This document shows, piece by piece, positions 15,943 to 22,943 of a DNA stretch of 23,211 bases. Under the pieces are notes generated by a model, which had not been told where the DNA came from, did no database searches, and saw nothing but the letters and a program-made list of their open reading frames with translations. Position numbers and translations under genes: made by a program. Origin of the DNA: Gammaproteobacteria bacterium (GTDB lineage: Bacteria; Pseudomonadota; Gammaproteobacteria; Steroidobacterales; SZUA-146); the NCBI GenBank assembly GCA_013002925.1, contig JABDLQ010000368.1, positions 1-23,211 on the forward strand, read 5' to 3'. How positions within the stretch are numbered: the stretch's first letter is position 1; each line of letters starts with the position of its first letter.

Positions 15943-15948
15943 ATTATA
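15943..15948 (-). promoter_or_regulatory. Perfect -10 hexamer, possible promoter of the DUF2799-like lipoprotein gene
   Basis: On the minus strand, TATAAT at 15943-15948 matches the sigma-70 -10 consensus exactly, in an AT-rich patch. No good -35 element is found at 16-18 bases. If used, the transcript would start near 15936 with a leader of about 110 bases that includes the nested inverted repeats. No clear promoter for the diguanylate cyclase gene is seen in the rest of the gap (15949-16063). Confidence 0.3.
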
Positions 15949-16063
15949 TATGACGAAAACATAGACGGAAGTCTCAGCATTACTGTCATTTTCTGAGTAG
16001 TTTTAGCGGATATTCACTAAAACCCGGCTGCATAGAGCTGTAGCGCGAGATTGGTAAAAGACG

Positions 16064-17050
16064 ATGATCAAGCCCCCTGTTCCACATAATGAATGCCGAC
16101 GCCAGGCTTCTCTCGATGCGACGGAACTTGTCGATTCACCACAGCAGGAGAGATTCGACCGCTACACGCGGCTCGTCCGGCGGCTGTTCGACGTACCTAT
16201 TGCAGCGATCAGTCTCGTCGATCATGACCGGCAATGGTTCAAGTCCCGTCAGGGGTTGCAAGCACAGGAGACGTCGAGGGATATCTCTTTTTGTGGACAT
16301 GTCGTCGCGGCTGACAAGACAATGGTGGTGGAAGACGCGCTGTCGGATGAACGATTTCATGACAACCCGCTGGTAGCCGGGGACCCGAAGATCCGCTTTT
16401 ATGCCGGGAGTCCGATCAGTTCGCCACAGGGGTTCAGCATCGGCACAGTGTGCATCATCGATCAGGATGAGCGCGAATTTACCGATGAGGACAAAGCCGC
16501 ATTGGAAGATGTGGCCGCCATGGTTTCTGCCGAACTTGCGACCGTCAGACTGGCGTCGATAGATGCGCTAACCGGATTGTCAAACCGCCGTGCTTTTCGC
16601 ATGCTGGCTGAGCAATCACTCAGCGCAGCACGCCGTAATGCACACCCTGCGGCACTGATCATGATTGACATGGATGGCTTCAAGGAAATCAATGACCAGT
16701 TCGGACATGCCACGGGTGATGAAGCGCTTCAACAGTTTGCCCAGTTATTACTGGAAGTCTTTCGTCAGTCTGATATTGTCGCGCGCCTGGGGGGCGATGA
16801 ATTTTGTGTGATGCTTACCGAAACCGACCGTGAGAATGCGGCTATAGCCGTTGACCGTCTCGTTGGGAAAATTGTCCGCTATAACGAACGGTCAGATAAC
16901 GCGTATGAACTGGCCTGTAGCCTCGGCACCATTCAGTTTGATGAAAATCGCCACACGGGTATCGATACTCTGTTAAAAGATGCAGATACCCTGATGTACC
17001 AGCGCAAACGCGCAAAAGCTGCAGCACCGAACACTGGCACCGAAGGCTAA
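16064..17050 (+). CDS. GAF-GGDEF diguanylate cyclase
   Basis: Predicted to make cyclic di-GMP from two GTP under control of an N-terminal sensor. It has 328 residues. A GAF domain covers about 25-160 (FDVPIAAISLVDHDRQWFKS, ISFCGHVV, FYAGSPI, IGTVCIID), the form often found in soluble cyclases. The GGDEF domain covers about 163-320: DALTGLSNRRAF, DMDGFKEIND, and the intact active motif GGDEF at 243-247. The inhibitory I-site RxxD is present as R234-Q-S-D237, five residues before the motif, so product feedback is expected. There is no transmembrane segment or EAL domain. The ATG at 16064 has only a weak AAAGACG upstream. The gene stands alone, divergent from the lipoprotein gene and convergent with folE2. 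The ligand of the GAF domain cannot be read from the sequence. Confidence 0.93.
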   Translation: MIKPPVPHNECRRQASLDATELVDSPQQERFDRYTRLVRRLFDVPIAAISLVDHDRQWFKSRQGLQAQETSRDISFCGHVVAADKTMVVEDALSDERFHDNPLVAGDPKIRFYAGSPISSPQGFSIGTVCIIDQDEREFTDEDKAALEDVAAMVSAELATVRLASIDALTGLSNRRAFRMLAEQSLSAARRNAHPAALIMIDMDGFKEINDQFGHATGDEALQQFAQLLLEVFRQSDIVARLGGDEFCVMLTETDRENAAIAVDRLVGKIVRYNERSDNAYELACSLGTIQFDENRHTGIDTLLKDADTLMYQRKRAKAAAPNTGTEG

Positions 17051-17093
17051 ACGGTAGCCTCTGACAGACGACCCTGAACAACCCGGGGATTTC

Positions 17094-17903
17094 TCAGGTA
17101 GTCGTGTTTTCCTTATCCTGCTCGATCAGTGCGTACGCGGAATGATTGTGTATGGATTCGAAGTTCTCTGCCTCGACCCTGTAAGCAATGATACGTTCAT
17201 CACGATTTAGTTGGACAGCAACATCGCGAACAATGTCTTCCACAAACTTCGGATTATCGTAAGCGCGCTCGGTCACGTATTTTTCATCCGGGCGCTTGAG
17301 GATTGCAAATACCTCGCTGGAGGCCTCTTGTTCCGCAAGATCAATCAAGTCCTCAATCCAGACGAATCGACTGGTTCTGACCGACACCGTAATATGCGAG
17401 CGCTGGTTGTGTGCACCGTACTCGGAGATTCCTTTTGAACATGGGCACAGGCTGGTGACAGGCACAACGACCCGGGTCGTGATATCACAGCTTTGTGCGC
17501 TACAGTCTCCGATAAGTGTGGCCTGATAGTCCATGAGGCTCTGGATTCCCGACACCGGAGCGCTTTTTCTTACAAAAAACGGAAAATGCATTTCGATATG
17601 CCCGCGCTTGGCTTCCAGTCGCGCCCGCATTTCCAACAGAATCGATTTGAAAGACTTTACCGAAATCTCGGTGTCGTTTTCTTCGAGAATTTCAACGAAA
17701 CGTGACATGTGGGTGCCTTTGAAGTTGTGAGGCAGGTCCACATACATGTTGAATTTGGCGATCGTGTGTTGCTCACCACCGGAGCGCTCGAGCACACGCA
17801 CGGGATGAGCGATATCCTTGATTCCCACTTTATTGATCGGAATCTGGCGCTGATCATCGCGACTTTGTACATCTTCAATAGGATGGGAGGGTTTACCGTT
17901 CAT
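17094..17903 (-). CDS. folE2: GTP cyclohydrolase FolE2 (type IB)
   Basis: Converts GTP to 7,8-dihydroneopterin triphosphate, the first step towards folate and queuosine-type compounds. It has 269 residues. The active-site segment PVTSLCPCSKGISEYGAHNQ is clear. Using the ligand numbering I recall for the Neisseria enzyme (Cys147, His159, Glu201, His246), the spacing is reproduced here by C153, H165, E207 and H252. I used the ATG at 17903; it lies 25 bases after the xseB stop and has no strong Shine-Dalgarno, and the in-frame region further upstream overlaps xseB. FolE2 can use metals other than zinc, and in several bacteria it is a low-zinc backup for FolE; no Zur site was recognised here. Whether FolE is also present cannot be told from this window. 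Confidence 0.96.
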   Translation of the reverse strand: MNGKPSHPIEDVQSRDDQRQIPINKVGIKDIAHPVRVLERSGGEQHTIAKFNMYVDLPHNFKGTHMSRFVEILEENDTEISVKSFKSILLEMRARLEAKRGHIEMHFPFFVRKSAPVSGIQSLMDYQATLIGDCSAQSCDITTRVVVPVTSLCPCSKGISEYGAHNQRSHITVSVRTSRFVWIEDLIDLAEQEASSEVFAILKRPDEKYVTERAYDNPKFVEDIVRDVAVQLNRDERIIAYRVEAENFESIHNHSAYALIEQDKENTTT

Positions 17904-17928
17904 ATAAATGTCAGTTTGCCAATGACAC

Positions 17929-18168
17929 TCACGAAGCGTCAAAGTCCTCTGGGTCCTCGTCACCATTTCGATTGATAAGAATATCCACTTTCTGCTGGGT
18001 CTCGGCCAGAATTTTTTCGCAACTGTCACGCAGCTTCATTCCGGCCTCCCACTCTTTGACGGCTTTTTCCAATGGCAGATCGCCGCTTTCCAGGTGCTCG
18101 ATGATAGTCTCGAGCTTCTTAAGCGATTGTTCAAAATCGGGTTTCTTTGCGGTGCGCTTTGAAGCCAC
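17929..18168 (-). CDS. xseB: Exodeoxyribonuclease VII small subunit
   Basis: Small subunit of the single-strand-specific exonuclease VII, acting with XseA in DNA repair and mismatch processing. It has 79 residues, the family length, with the typical FEQSLKKLETIIEHLESGDLPLEKAVKEWEAG two-helix hairpin split here as FEQSLKKLETIIEHLE and LPLEKAVKEWEAGMKL. The start is GTG at 18168, supported by GGAGAGG about 5 bases upstream. A lysine/arginine-rich N-terminus precedes the helices. It is followed on the same strand by folE2 rather than by ispA-dxs, the more common partners in gammaproteobacteria. It is divergent from the rubrerythrin cassette. Confidence 0.95.
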   Translation of the reverse strand: MASKRTAKKPDFEQSLKKLETIIEHLESGDLPLEKAVKEWEAGMKLRDSCEKILAETQQKVDILINRNGDEDPEDFDAS

Positions 18169-18197
18169 GGGTGCCTCTCCTGTGGGCGGGGTCGCTA

Positions 18198-18226
18198 ACC
18201 GTACACATCCGGTTTAAAGTGGTCAA
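18198..18226 (-). promoter_or_regulatory. Weak candidate promoter of xseB-folE2
   Basis: On the minus strand, TTGACC (18221-18226) is followed after 17 bases by TACGGT (18198-18203). The -35 hexamer is good (five of six), the -10 poor (three of six). The predicted start lies near 18191, about 23 bases before the GTG codon. A perfect TTGACA also occurs further up on this strand (18264-18269 region) but has no matching -10. Confidence 0.22.
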
Positions 18227-18252
18227 TGGCCTGTCATGGCTACTTTGAATAT

Positions 18253-18281
18253 TTGCCAGAAATTGTCAAAAGGCGCATAAT
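18253..18281 (+). promoter_or_regulatory. Predicted sigma-70 promoter of the rubrerythrin cassette
   Basis: TTGCCA (18253-18258) and CATAAT (18276-18281) are 17 bases apart and each matches consensus at five of six positions. The predicted transcription start is about 18288, leaving a leader of about 58 bases before the rubrerythrin ATG. The start falls in the middle of a perfect palindrome described separately. Confidence 0.6.
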
Positions 18282-18295
18282 TAGAACTGTTCTAA
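18281..18295. promoter_or_regulatory. Perfect 7-1-7 palindrome, probable repressor operator
   Basis: TTAGAAC, a central T, then GTTCTAA form a perfect inverted repeat of 15 bases. It overlaps the last base of the -10 hexamer and the predicted start of transcription of the rubrerythrin gene, where a bound protein would block RNA polymerase. The 7-1-7 form and the outer TTA/TAA with inner AA/TT resemble the PerR box (TTATAATNATTATAA), matching at 10 of 14 non-central positions. The regulator is not encoded in this window. A PerR or other Fur-family protein is an inference; other dimeric repressors are possible. Confidence 0.5.
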
Positions 18296-18345
18296 GTAGC
18301 TTATGTTACAGCAATTTTTAAGGCAAAACACCAGAGGGTATAGAG

Positions 18346-18765
18346 ATGGCTCTAAATGGCAGCAAAACCGAACAAAATCTGAAAGACGCCTTCGCAGGAG
18401 AATCACAGGCAAATCGACGCTATCTGTATTTTGCAGCGAAAGCGGATGTCGAAGGCTTTAACGACGTTTCTGCAGTGTTTCGCTCAACGGCAGAAGGCGA
18501 GACCGGGCATGCTCACGGTCATCTGGAGTTTCTCGAGAAAACCGGTGACCCTGCAACGGGACTGCCGATCGGCCCGACCGAATTAAATCTCAAGTCAGCG
18601 ATTGCCGGTGAGACACACGAATATACCGACATGTATCCAGGAATGGCGAAAACCGCCAATGAAGAAGGCTTTGATGAAATTGCAGACTGGTTTGAGACGC
18701 TGGCAAAAGCCGAACGCTCACATGCCAATCGCTTTCAGAAGGCTCTCGACAATCTCGAGTCCTGA
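18346..18765 (+). CDS. Rubrerythrin, diiron domain only
   Basis: Ferritin-like diiron protein, expected to reduce hydrogen peroxide in the cytosol. It has 139 residues. All diiron ligands of the rubrerythrin fold are present: E19 in AFAGESQANRRY, E52 and H55 in EGETGHAHGH, E89 and E92 in AGETHEYTDMY, and E123 and H126 in KAERSHANRF. The C-terminal rubredoxin domain of classical rubrerythrin (about 190 residues, four cysteines) is absent, and the protein has no cysteine at all, so electrons must come from another protein. The start at 18346 has AGAGGG about 8 bases upstream. It is the first gene of a three-gene cassette with an Fe-S protein and a DUF3501 protein. The short form also occurs in archaea as sulerythrin. 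Confidence 0.94.
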   Translation: MALNGSKTEQNLKDAFAGESQANRRYLYFAAKADVEGFNDVSAVFRSTAEGETGHAHGHLEFLEKTGDPATGLPIGPTELNLKSAIAGETHEYTDMYPGMAKTANEEGFDEIADWFETLAKAERSHANRFQKALDNLES

Positions 18766-18884
18766 GTCATCCGACGCCAGCCCATTCGAGTCGGTGGCCT
18801 GGGGCGACTGACAAAGCGGGTAGGTGAATAGTCACCCCCGAGGGTGTGGCGCGGTGCCTTTCAACAGCTAATCGCAGGTGTGCA

Positions 18885-20228
18885 ATGACATCAGAGACCA
18901 CCCGGCGCGAAGGGAGCCTCGAAGCTCCTACGCGCCATGCCCTGAAATGGCAGGATCCGGAATTTTATAACGAGGACAACCTGTTCAAGGAATTGGAGCG
19001 GGTGTTCGATATTTGTCACGGATGCCGGCGTTGTTTCAGTTTGTGTCACGCTTTCCCGACACTGTTTGATGCCATTGACGAGTCGCCGACACTGGAAGTC
19101 GATGGTGTTCCAAGGCCAGTATACTGGGAGGTTGTTGATCACTGCTTTTTATGCGACATGTGCTACATGTCGAAATGCCCGTACGTTCCACCCCATGAGT
19201 GGAATGTAGACTTTCCCCACCTGATGCTCCGGGCGAAGGCCAATAAATTTAAAAAAGAGGGTGCGAGCAAGCGGGATCGGCTGTTGGCGAGCACTGATAC
19301 AGTTGGGCGCCTTGCCGGTATCCCGGTCATCGCCCAAACGGTGAATGCGGTAAATCGCAGCAAAGCGGGACGCAAAGTGCTCGAAAAGACGCTGGGTGTA
19401 GCCACTGATGCCCCGCTACCGCCGTACAGTCCCAAAGCATTTCGAAGCTCTGCCAGCACGATGCTGGACGCTGAGATCAGCGTGCAGGCAACGGCACGGA
19501 CGACTGGCAAAGTCGCACTGTTTGCGACGTGCTACGGCAACCGTAATCAGCCGGACCTGGGGAGCGATCTGTTAAGCATTTTTCAGCATAACGGCATTGC
19601 GGTGACACTGGCCGACAAGGAAAAATGCTGTGGTATGCCGCGCCTGGAGCTGGGTGACCTCGAAAGCGTAGCGAAAAACAAGGAAGTAAATGTGCCGGCA
19701 TTGGCGAAGCTGGTGGACGAGGGTTACGACATCGTCGCGCCGATACCAAGCTGCGTACTGATGTTCAAGCAGGAATTGCCGCTGATGTTTCCTGACGATC
19801 CGCAGGTACAAAAAGTACAGCGGGCGATTTTTGATCCATTTGAGTATTTGCTGTTGCGCCATAAAGACGGCAAATTGAACACCGATTTCAAAACGTCGCT
19901 CGGGAAAGTTGCGTACCATGCGGCCTGCCATGTGAGAGTGCAAAATATCGGCTTAAAAACCCGCGATATGCTCAATCTCGTGCCCGACACCTCTGTGGAA
20001 GTGATCGAGCGATGTTCGGGGCACGATGGAACGTACGGTGTCAAAAAACGCTTTCGCGATGCGTCCGTAAAAATTTGCCGACCGGTGGCCCGGCGGGTGG
20101 AGTCAGCCGCAGCAGATTATTACGCATCAGATTGCCCGATGGCAGGACAACAAATTGGCAGCGTACTGGCGGATAACAGTGAACCGACCCACCCGCTCAA
20201 GCTGATTCGTATGGCGTATGGAATATAA
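18885..20228 (+). CDS. GlpC/HdrB-like Fe-S protein with two CCG-type domains
   Basis: Soluble electron-transfer protein of 447 residues, function not established. Two four-cysteine motifs near the N-terminus should bind [4Fe-4S] clusters: C44, C47, C50, C54 and C87, C90, C93, C98. Two CCG-type domains follow, as in GlpC and heterodisulfide reductase subunit B. The first has C216, C248-C249 and C290. The second has C348, a single cysteine C377 where a CC pair is usual (RCSGHDGTYG), and C417 in SDCPMAGQQ. There is no signal peptide, membrane segment, FAD or molybdenum motif. The start at 18885 has AGGTG 5 bases upstream; an in-frame GTG at 18846 has none. It follows the rubrerythrin by 119 bases, in which a small CACCC/GGGTG hairpin (18833-18846) stands, and precedes the DUF3501 gene by 12 bases. 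It may supply electrons to the rubrerythrin; this is inference. Confidence 0.88.
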   Translation: MTSETTRREGSLEAPTRHALKWQDPEFYNEDNLFKELERVFDICHGCRRCFSLCHAFPTLFDAIDESPTLEVDGVPRPVYWEVVDHCFLCDMCYMSKCPYVPPHEWNVDFPHLMLRAKANKFKKEGASKRDRLLASTDTVGRLAGIPVIAQTVNAVNRSKAGRKVLEKTLGVATDAPLPPYSPKAFRSSASTMLDAEISVQATARTTGKVALFATCYGNRNQPDLGSDLLSIFQHNGIAVTLADKEKCCGMPRLELGDLESVAKNKEVNVPALAKLVDEGYDIVAPIPSCVLMFKQELPLMFPDDPQVQKVQRAIFDPFEYLLLRHKDGKLNTDFKTSLGKVAYHAACHVRVQNIGLKTRDMLNLVPDTSVEVIERCSGHDGTYGVKKRFRDASVKICRPVARRVESAAADYYASDCPMAGQQIGSVLADNSEPTHPLKLIRMAYGI

Positions 20229-20240
20229 CGGGAGTTAACT

Positions 20241-20825
20241 ATGGTTCATCTGGCTCGTGAGGAGCTCTATTCACTTGAAACCTACGCACAAGAGCGCACA
20301 ACGTTTCGCGCCCGGGTTCTGGCGGCAAAAAAGCAGCGTGCAGTGATGCTTGGTGAACATGTACGTCTGTTGTTCGAGAATCGTCTGACGATTCAGTACC
20401 AGGTACAGGAAATGCTGCGTATTGAAAAAATTTTTGAGGCGGCCGGCATCGAAGAAGAGCTTGAGGCGTACAATCCATTGATTCCCGATGGGGATAACTG
20501 GAAAGCAACCATGCTGATCCAGTATGAGGATGTCAGCGAACGCCGTGAGAAGTTGCGTGAATTGCTTGGCATCGAGAATCGGATTTGGGTCTGCGTGGGC
20601 GATCACGAGAAAGTTTTTGCTATCGCGGATGAGGATCTGGAGCGCGCTGACGGGAGTAAGACTTCCGCCGTACATTTTTTGCGTTTTCAGTTACCCGCTG
20701 ATTTCATCAACAAAGTAAAAAATGGTGAACCGTTGTCTATCGGGGTGGATCACCCACAGTACCGGCATACCATTGAGCCCATAGGCGAGAAAACCCGGGC
20801 GTCACTGGCCGCTGATTTGAGTTGA
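20241..20825 (+). CDS. DUF3501 family protein
   Basis: Protein of 194 residues that I recognise as DUF3501, a family without known function. The helical N-terminal half contains RVLAAKKQRAVMLGEHVRL and the characteristic FENRLTIQYQVQEMLRIEKI, followed by an acidic stretch and PLIPDGDNWKATMLIQYED. The C-terminal half looks like mixed strands (IWVCVGDHEKVFAIADED, VHFLRFQLP) and ends with a segment containing SIGVDHPQY. Only one cysteine is present, so it is unlikely to hold an Fe-S cluster by itself. There is no signal or membrane segment. The start has GGGAG 7 bases upstream, and the 12-base gap to the preceding gene indicates one transcript. Co-occurrence with rubrerythrin and the Fe-S protein, which I recall from other proteobacteria, suggests a shared task; a role as adaptor, maturation or substrate-handling partner is speculation. 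Confidence 0.88.
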   Translation: MVHLAREELYSLETYAQERTTFRARVLAAKKQRAVMLGEHVRLLFENRLTIQYQVQEMLRIEKIFEAAGIEEELEAYNPLIPDGDNWKATMLIQYEDVSERREKLRELLGIENRIWVCVGDHEKVFAIADEDLERADGSKTSAVHFLRFQLPADFINKVKNGEPLSIGVDHPQYRHTIEPIGEKTRASLAADLS

Positions 20826-21032
20826 CGCAGCACCTCCTGTGTCCACATTTTGGTGCATGGTCAGTTGTGCTCGATGTTCAGTAACATCGGGGACTCAGGG
20901 CATTGGGGTTCGACTTGCCGTTCGGGCCTGGTTTGGTACGGGTCGCCGGCAAGCGGATAATAAAACAATTCGAAAAAGCGCTCTGACTTGGTTACACTTC
21001 CGCCCACTATGACTGCTCAAAGTGCCTAAGCC
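20826..21032 (+). other. Intergenic region before parE with a six-codon leader reading frame
   Basis: This 207-base gap has no convincing terminator for the DUF3501 gene. A GATAAT hexamer at 20956-20961 and TACACT near 20993-20998 are possible -10 elements, but neither has a good -35. A minimal reading frame, ATG at 21009 to TAA at 21027-21029 (MTAQSA), is in the same frame as parE and ends three bases before its ATG, so it could serve as a coupled leader peptide or be chance. No repeats or other genes are visible. Confidence 0.3.
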
Positions 21033-22922
21033 ATGGCGACCAAATACGATGCCTCTGCAATAGAAGTGCTCAGCGGGCTCGACCCGGTGCGCCACCGGCC
21101 GGGTATGTATACCGATACCTCCCGCCCCAATCACCTTGCTCAGGAAGTCATCGACAACAGCGTCGATGAGGCCCTGGAGGGTCACTGTACAAAGATCACG
21201 GTAACGTTGTTCAAAGACGGTGGGCTCGAAGTCAGTGACAATGGCCGTGGCATGCCCGTCGACAAGCACCCCAAGCTGAAAATCTCCGGTGTCGAATTGA
21301 TTCTCACCAAACTGCACGCCGGAGGAAAGTTTTCCGGCAAGAATTACCAGTATTCAGGTGGGTTGCACGGGGTTGGTGTGTCAGTAGTCAACGCGCTGTC
21401 CGGGCACCTGGAGGTGTGGGTCAGACGCGGTGGCAAAGAATACAACATGGCCTTTAAAAACGGCAACAAGGCCTCCGGTCTTGAGGTGGTGGGCAAGGTA
21501 GGACAACGCAATACCGGCACGACTATTCGTTTTTGGCCGGATGCAAAGTACTTTGACTCAGTAAAGTTTTCGGTGCCACGCCTGTTGCACGTACTGCGGG
21601 CAAAAGCCGTGCTGTGTCATGGCCTGGAAATGGTCTTTGTCAACGAAAAAACGGGTGAGAAAAAAACCTGGAAGTATGCCGGTGGTTTGCAGGACTACCT
21701 CGCCGAGGGGCTTGGCAAATGTCAGCGTATTCCACAATCGCTGTTTGCCGGTGATGTCGCCCATGAGGGTGAAACGGCGGAATGGGCGCTTGGGTGGCGC
21801 GAGGATGATGGCGATCTTGTATGTGAAAGCTACGTCAATCTTATTCCCACAAATCAGGGTGGCACTCATGTTAACGGGCTGCGTACCGGGCTGACAGAAG
21901 CGGTGCGTGAATATTGCGAGTTTCGATCGTTGACACCGCGAGGAGTCCGGATATCTCCGGAGGATGTCTGGGACCGACTGTGTTTTGTGCTGTCGGTCAA
22001 GGTTCGGGAGCCACAGTTTACCGGTCAGACAAAAGACCGTTTGTCCTCGCGCGAGTGCGCCGGGTTCGTCTCTACAGTGATCAAGGACGCTTTTGGGTTA
22101 TGGCTGAGTCAACACGTCGAAACCGGTGACCAACTGGCCGGGGTGATTATCGCCAGGGCGCAAAGACGAATTCAGGCCAGCAAAAAAGTGGTGCGTAAAA
22201 AGATCACCACTGGACCGGCTTTGCCTGGGAAACTTGCTGACTGCAGTTCGCAGGCGCCGCAACTGTCAGAACTTTTTCTGGTCGAAGGAGACTCGGCTGG
22301 TGGTTCTGCGAAACAGGCGCGTGACCGGGAGACCCAGGCGATCATGCCGCTGCGTGGCAAGATACTCAATACCTGGGAAGTTTCCTCAAATCAGGTGCTC
22401 GCGTCCCAGGAAGTGCACGATATCAGTGTCGCCATCGGCGTGGAGCCAGGCTCTGCCGACATCAGCGGCTTGCGCTATCACAAAGTCTGCATACTGGCGG
22501 ATGCAGATTCCGACGGGCTGCACATTGCAGCGCTGTTGTGTGCTTTGTTTCTGCGTCATTTTCGCCCGTTGGTCGAAAACGGACACATATTCGTGGCCAT
22601 GCCTCCACTGTATCGCGTGGATGTGGGCAAGCAGATTTTCTATGCACTGGATGAAGATGAGCGTGAACACATACTGGCGCGAATCGAAACTGAAAAACTA
22701 AAAGGCAAGGTCAGCGTGACACGCTTCAAAGGGCTTGGAGAAATGAACCCGCTGCAACTGCGTGAAACTGCTATTCATCCTGATACCCGCAGGCTGGTGC
22801 GCCTGTCAGTTTCGGCACGAGATGGTGCAGACAAGCTTTTTGATATGTTGTTGTCGAAAAAACGCGCCGCAGACCGCAAAGCCTGGCTGCAGAAAAAAGG
22901 CGATCTTGCTGAAGTCATTTAA
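21033..22922 (+). CDS. parE: DNA topoisomerase IV subunit B
   Basis: ATPase subunit of topoisomerase IV, which decatenates daughter chromosomes with ParC. It has 629 residues (E. coli ParE 630). The GHKL ATPase domain has the catalytic E38 and N42 in QEVIDNSVDEAL, DNGRGMPV and GGLHGVGVSVVNALS. The TOPRIM domain has E418 in LVEGDSAGGSAKQARDRE and the metal-binding D490, D492 and D494 in LADADSDGLHI. The C-terminal KGLGEMNPLQLRET is intact. The absence of the extra GyrB insertion, the LADADSDGLHI form and a following parC separate it from GyrB. The start is ATG 21033 with no strong Shine-Dalgarno. parC begins 21 bases after the stop, so the two form an operon. Confidence 0.97.
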   Translation: MATKYDASAIEVLSGLDPVRHRPGMYTDTSRPNHLAQEVIDNSVDEALEGHCTKITVTLFKDGGLEVSDNGRGMPVDKHPKLKISGVELILTKLHAGGKFSGKNYQYSGGLHGVGVSVVNALSGHLEVWVRRGGKEYNMAFKNGNKASGLEVVGKVGQRNTGTTIRFWPDAKYFDSVKFSVPRLLHVLRAKAVLCHGLEMVFVNEKTGEKKTWKYAGGLQDYLAEGLGKCQRIPQSLFAGDVAHEGETAEWALGWREDDGDLVCESYVNLIPTNQGGTHVNGLRTGLTEAVREYCEFRSLTPRGVRISPEDVWDRLCFVLSVKVREPQFTGQTKDRLSSRECAGFVSTVIKDAFGLWLSQHVETGDQLAGVIIARAQRRIQASKKVVRKKITTGPALPGKLADCSSQAPQLSELFLVEGDSAGGSAKQARDRETQAIMPLRGKILNTWEVSSNQVLASQEVHDISVAIGVEPGSADISGLRYHKVCILADADSDGLHIAALLCALFLRHFRPLVENGHIFVAMPPLYRVDVGKQIFYALDEDEREHILARIETEKLKGKVSVTRFKGLGEMNPLQLRETAIHPDTRRLVRLSVSARDGADKLFDMLLSKKRAADRKAWLQKKGDLAEVI

Positions 22923-22943
22923 CCCATTTACGATGGAAACGCT

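Noticed and set aside
3546..16031. Shared 13-mer CTAAAACCCGGCT at about 3547-3559 and 16017-16029
   Set aside because: Several chance 13-mer matches are expected in a window of this size, and the flanks do not match, so it is not treated as a repeat family.
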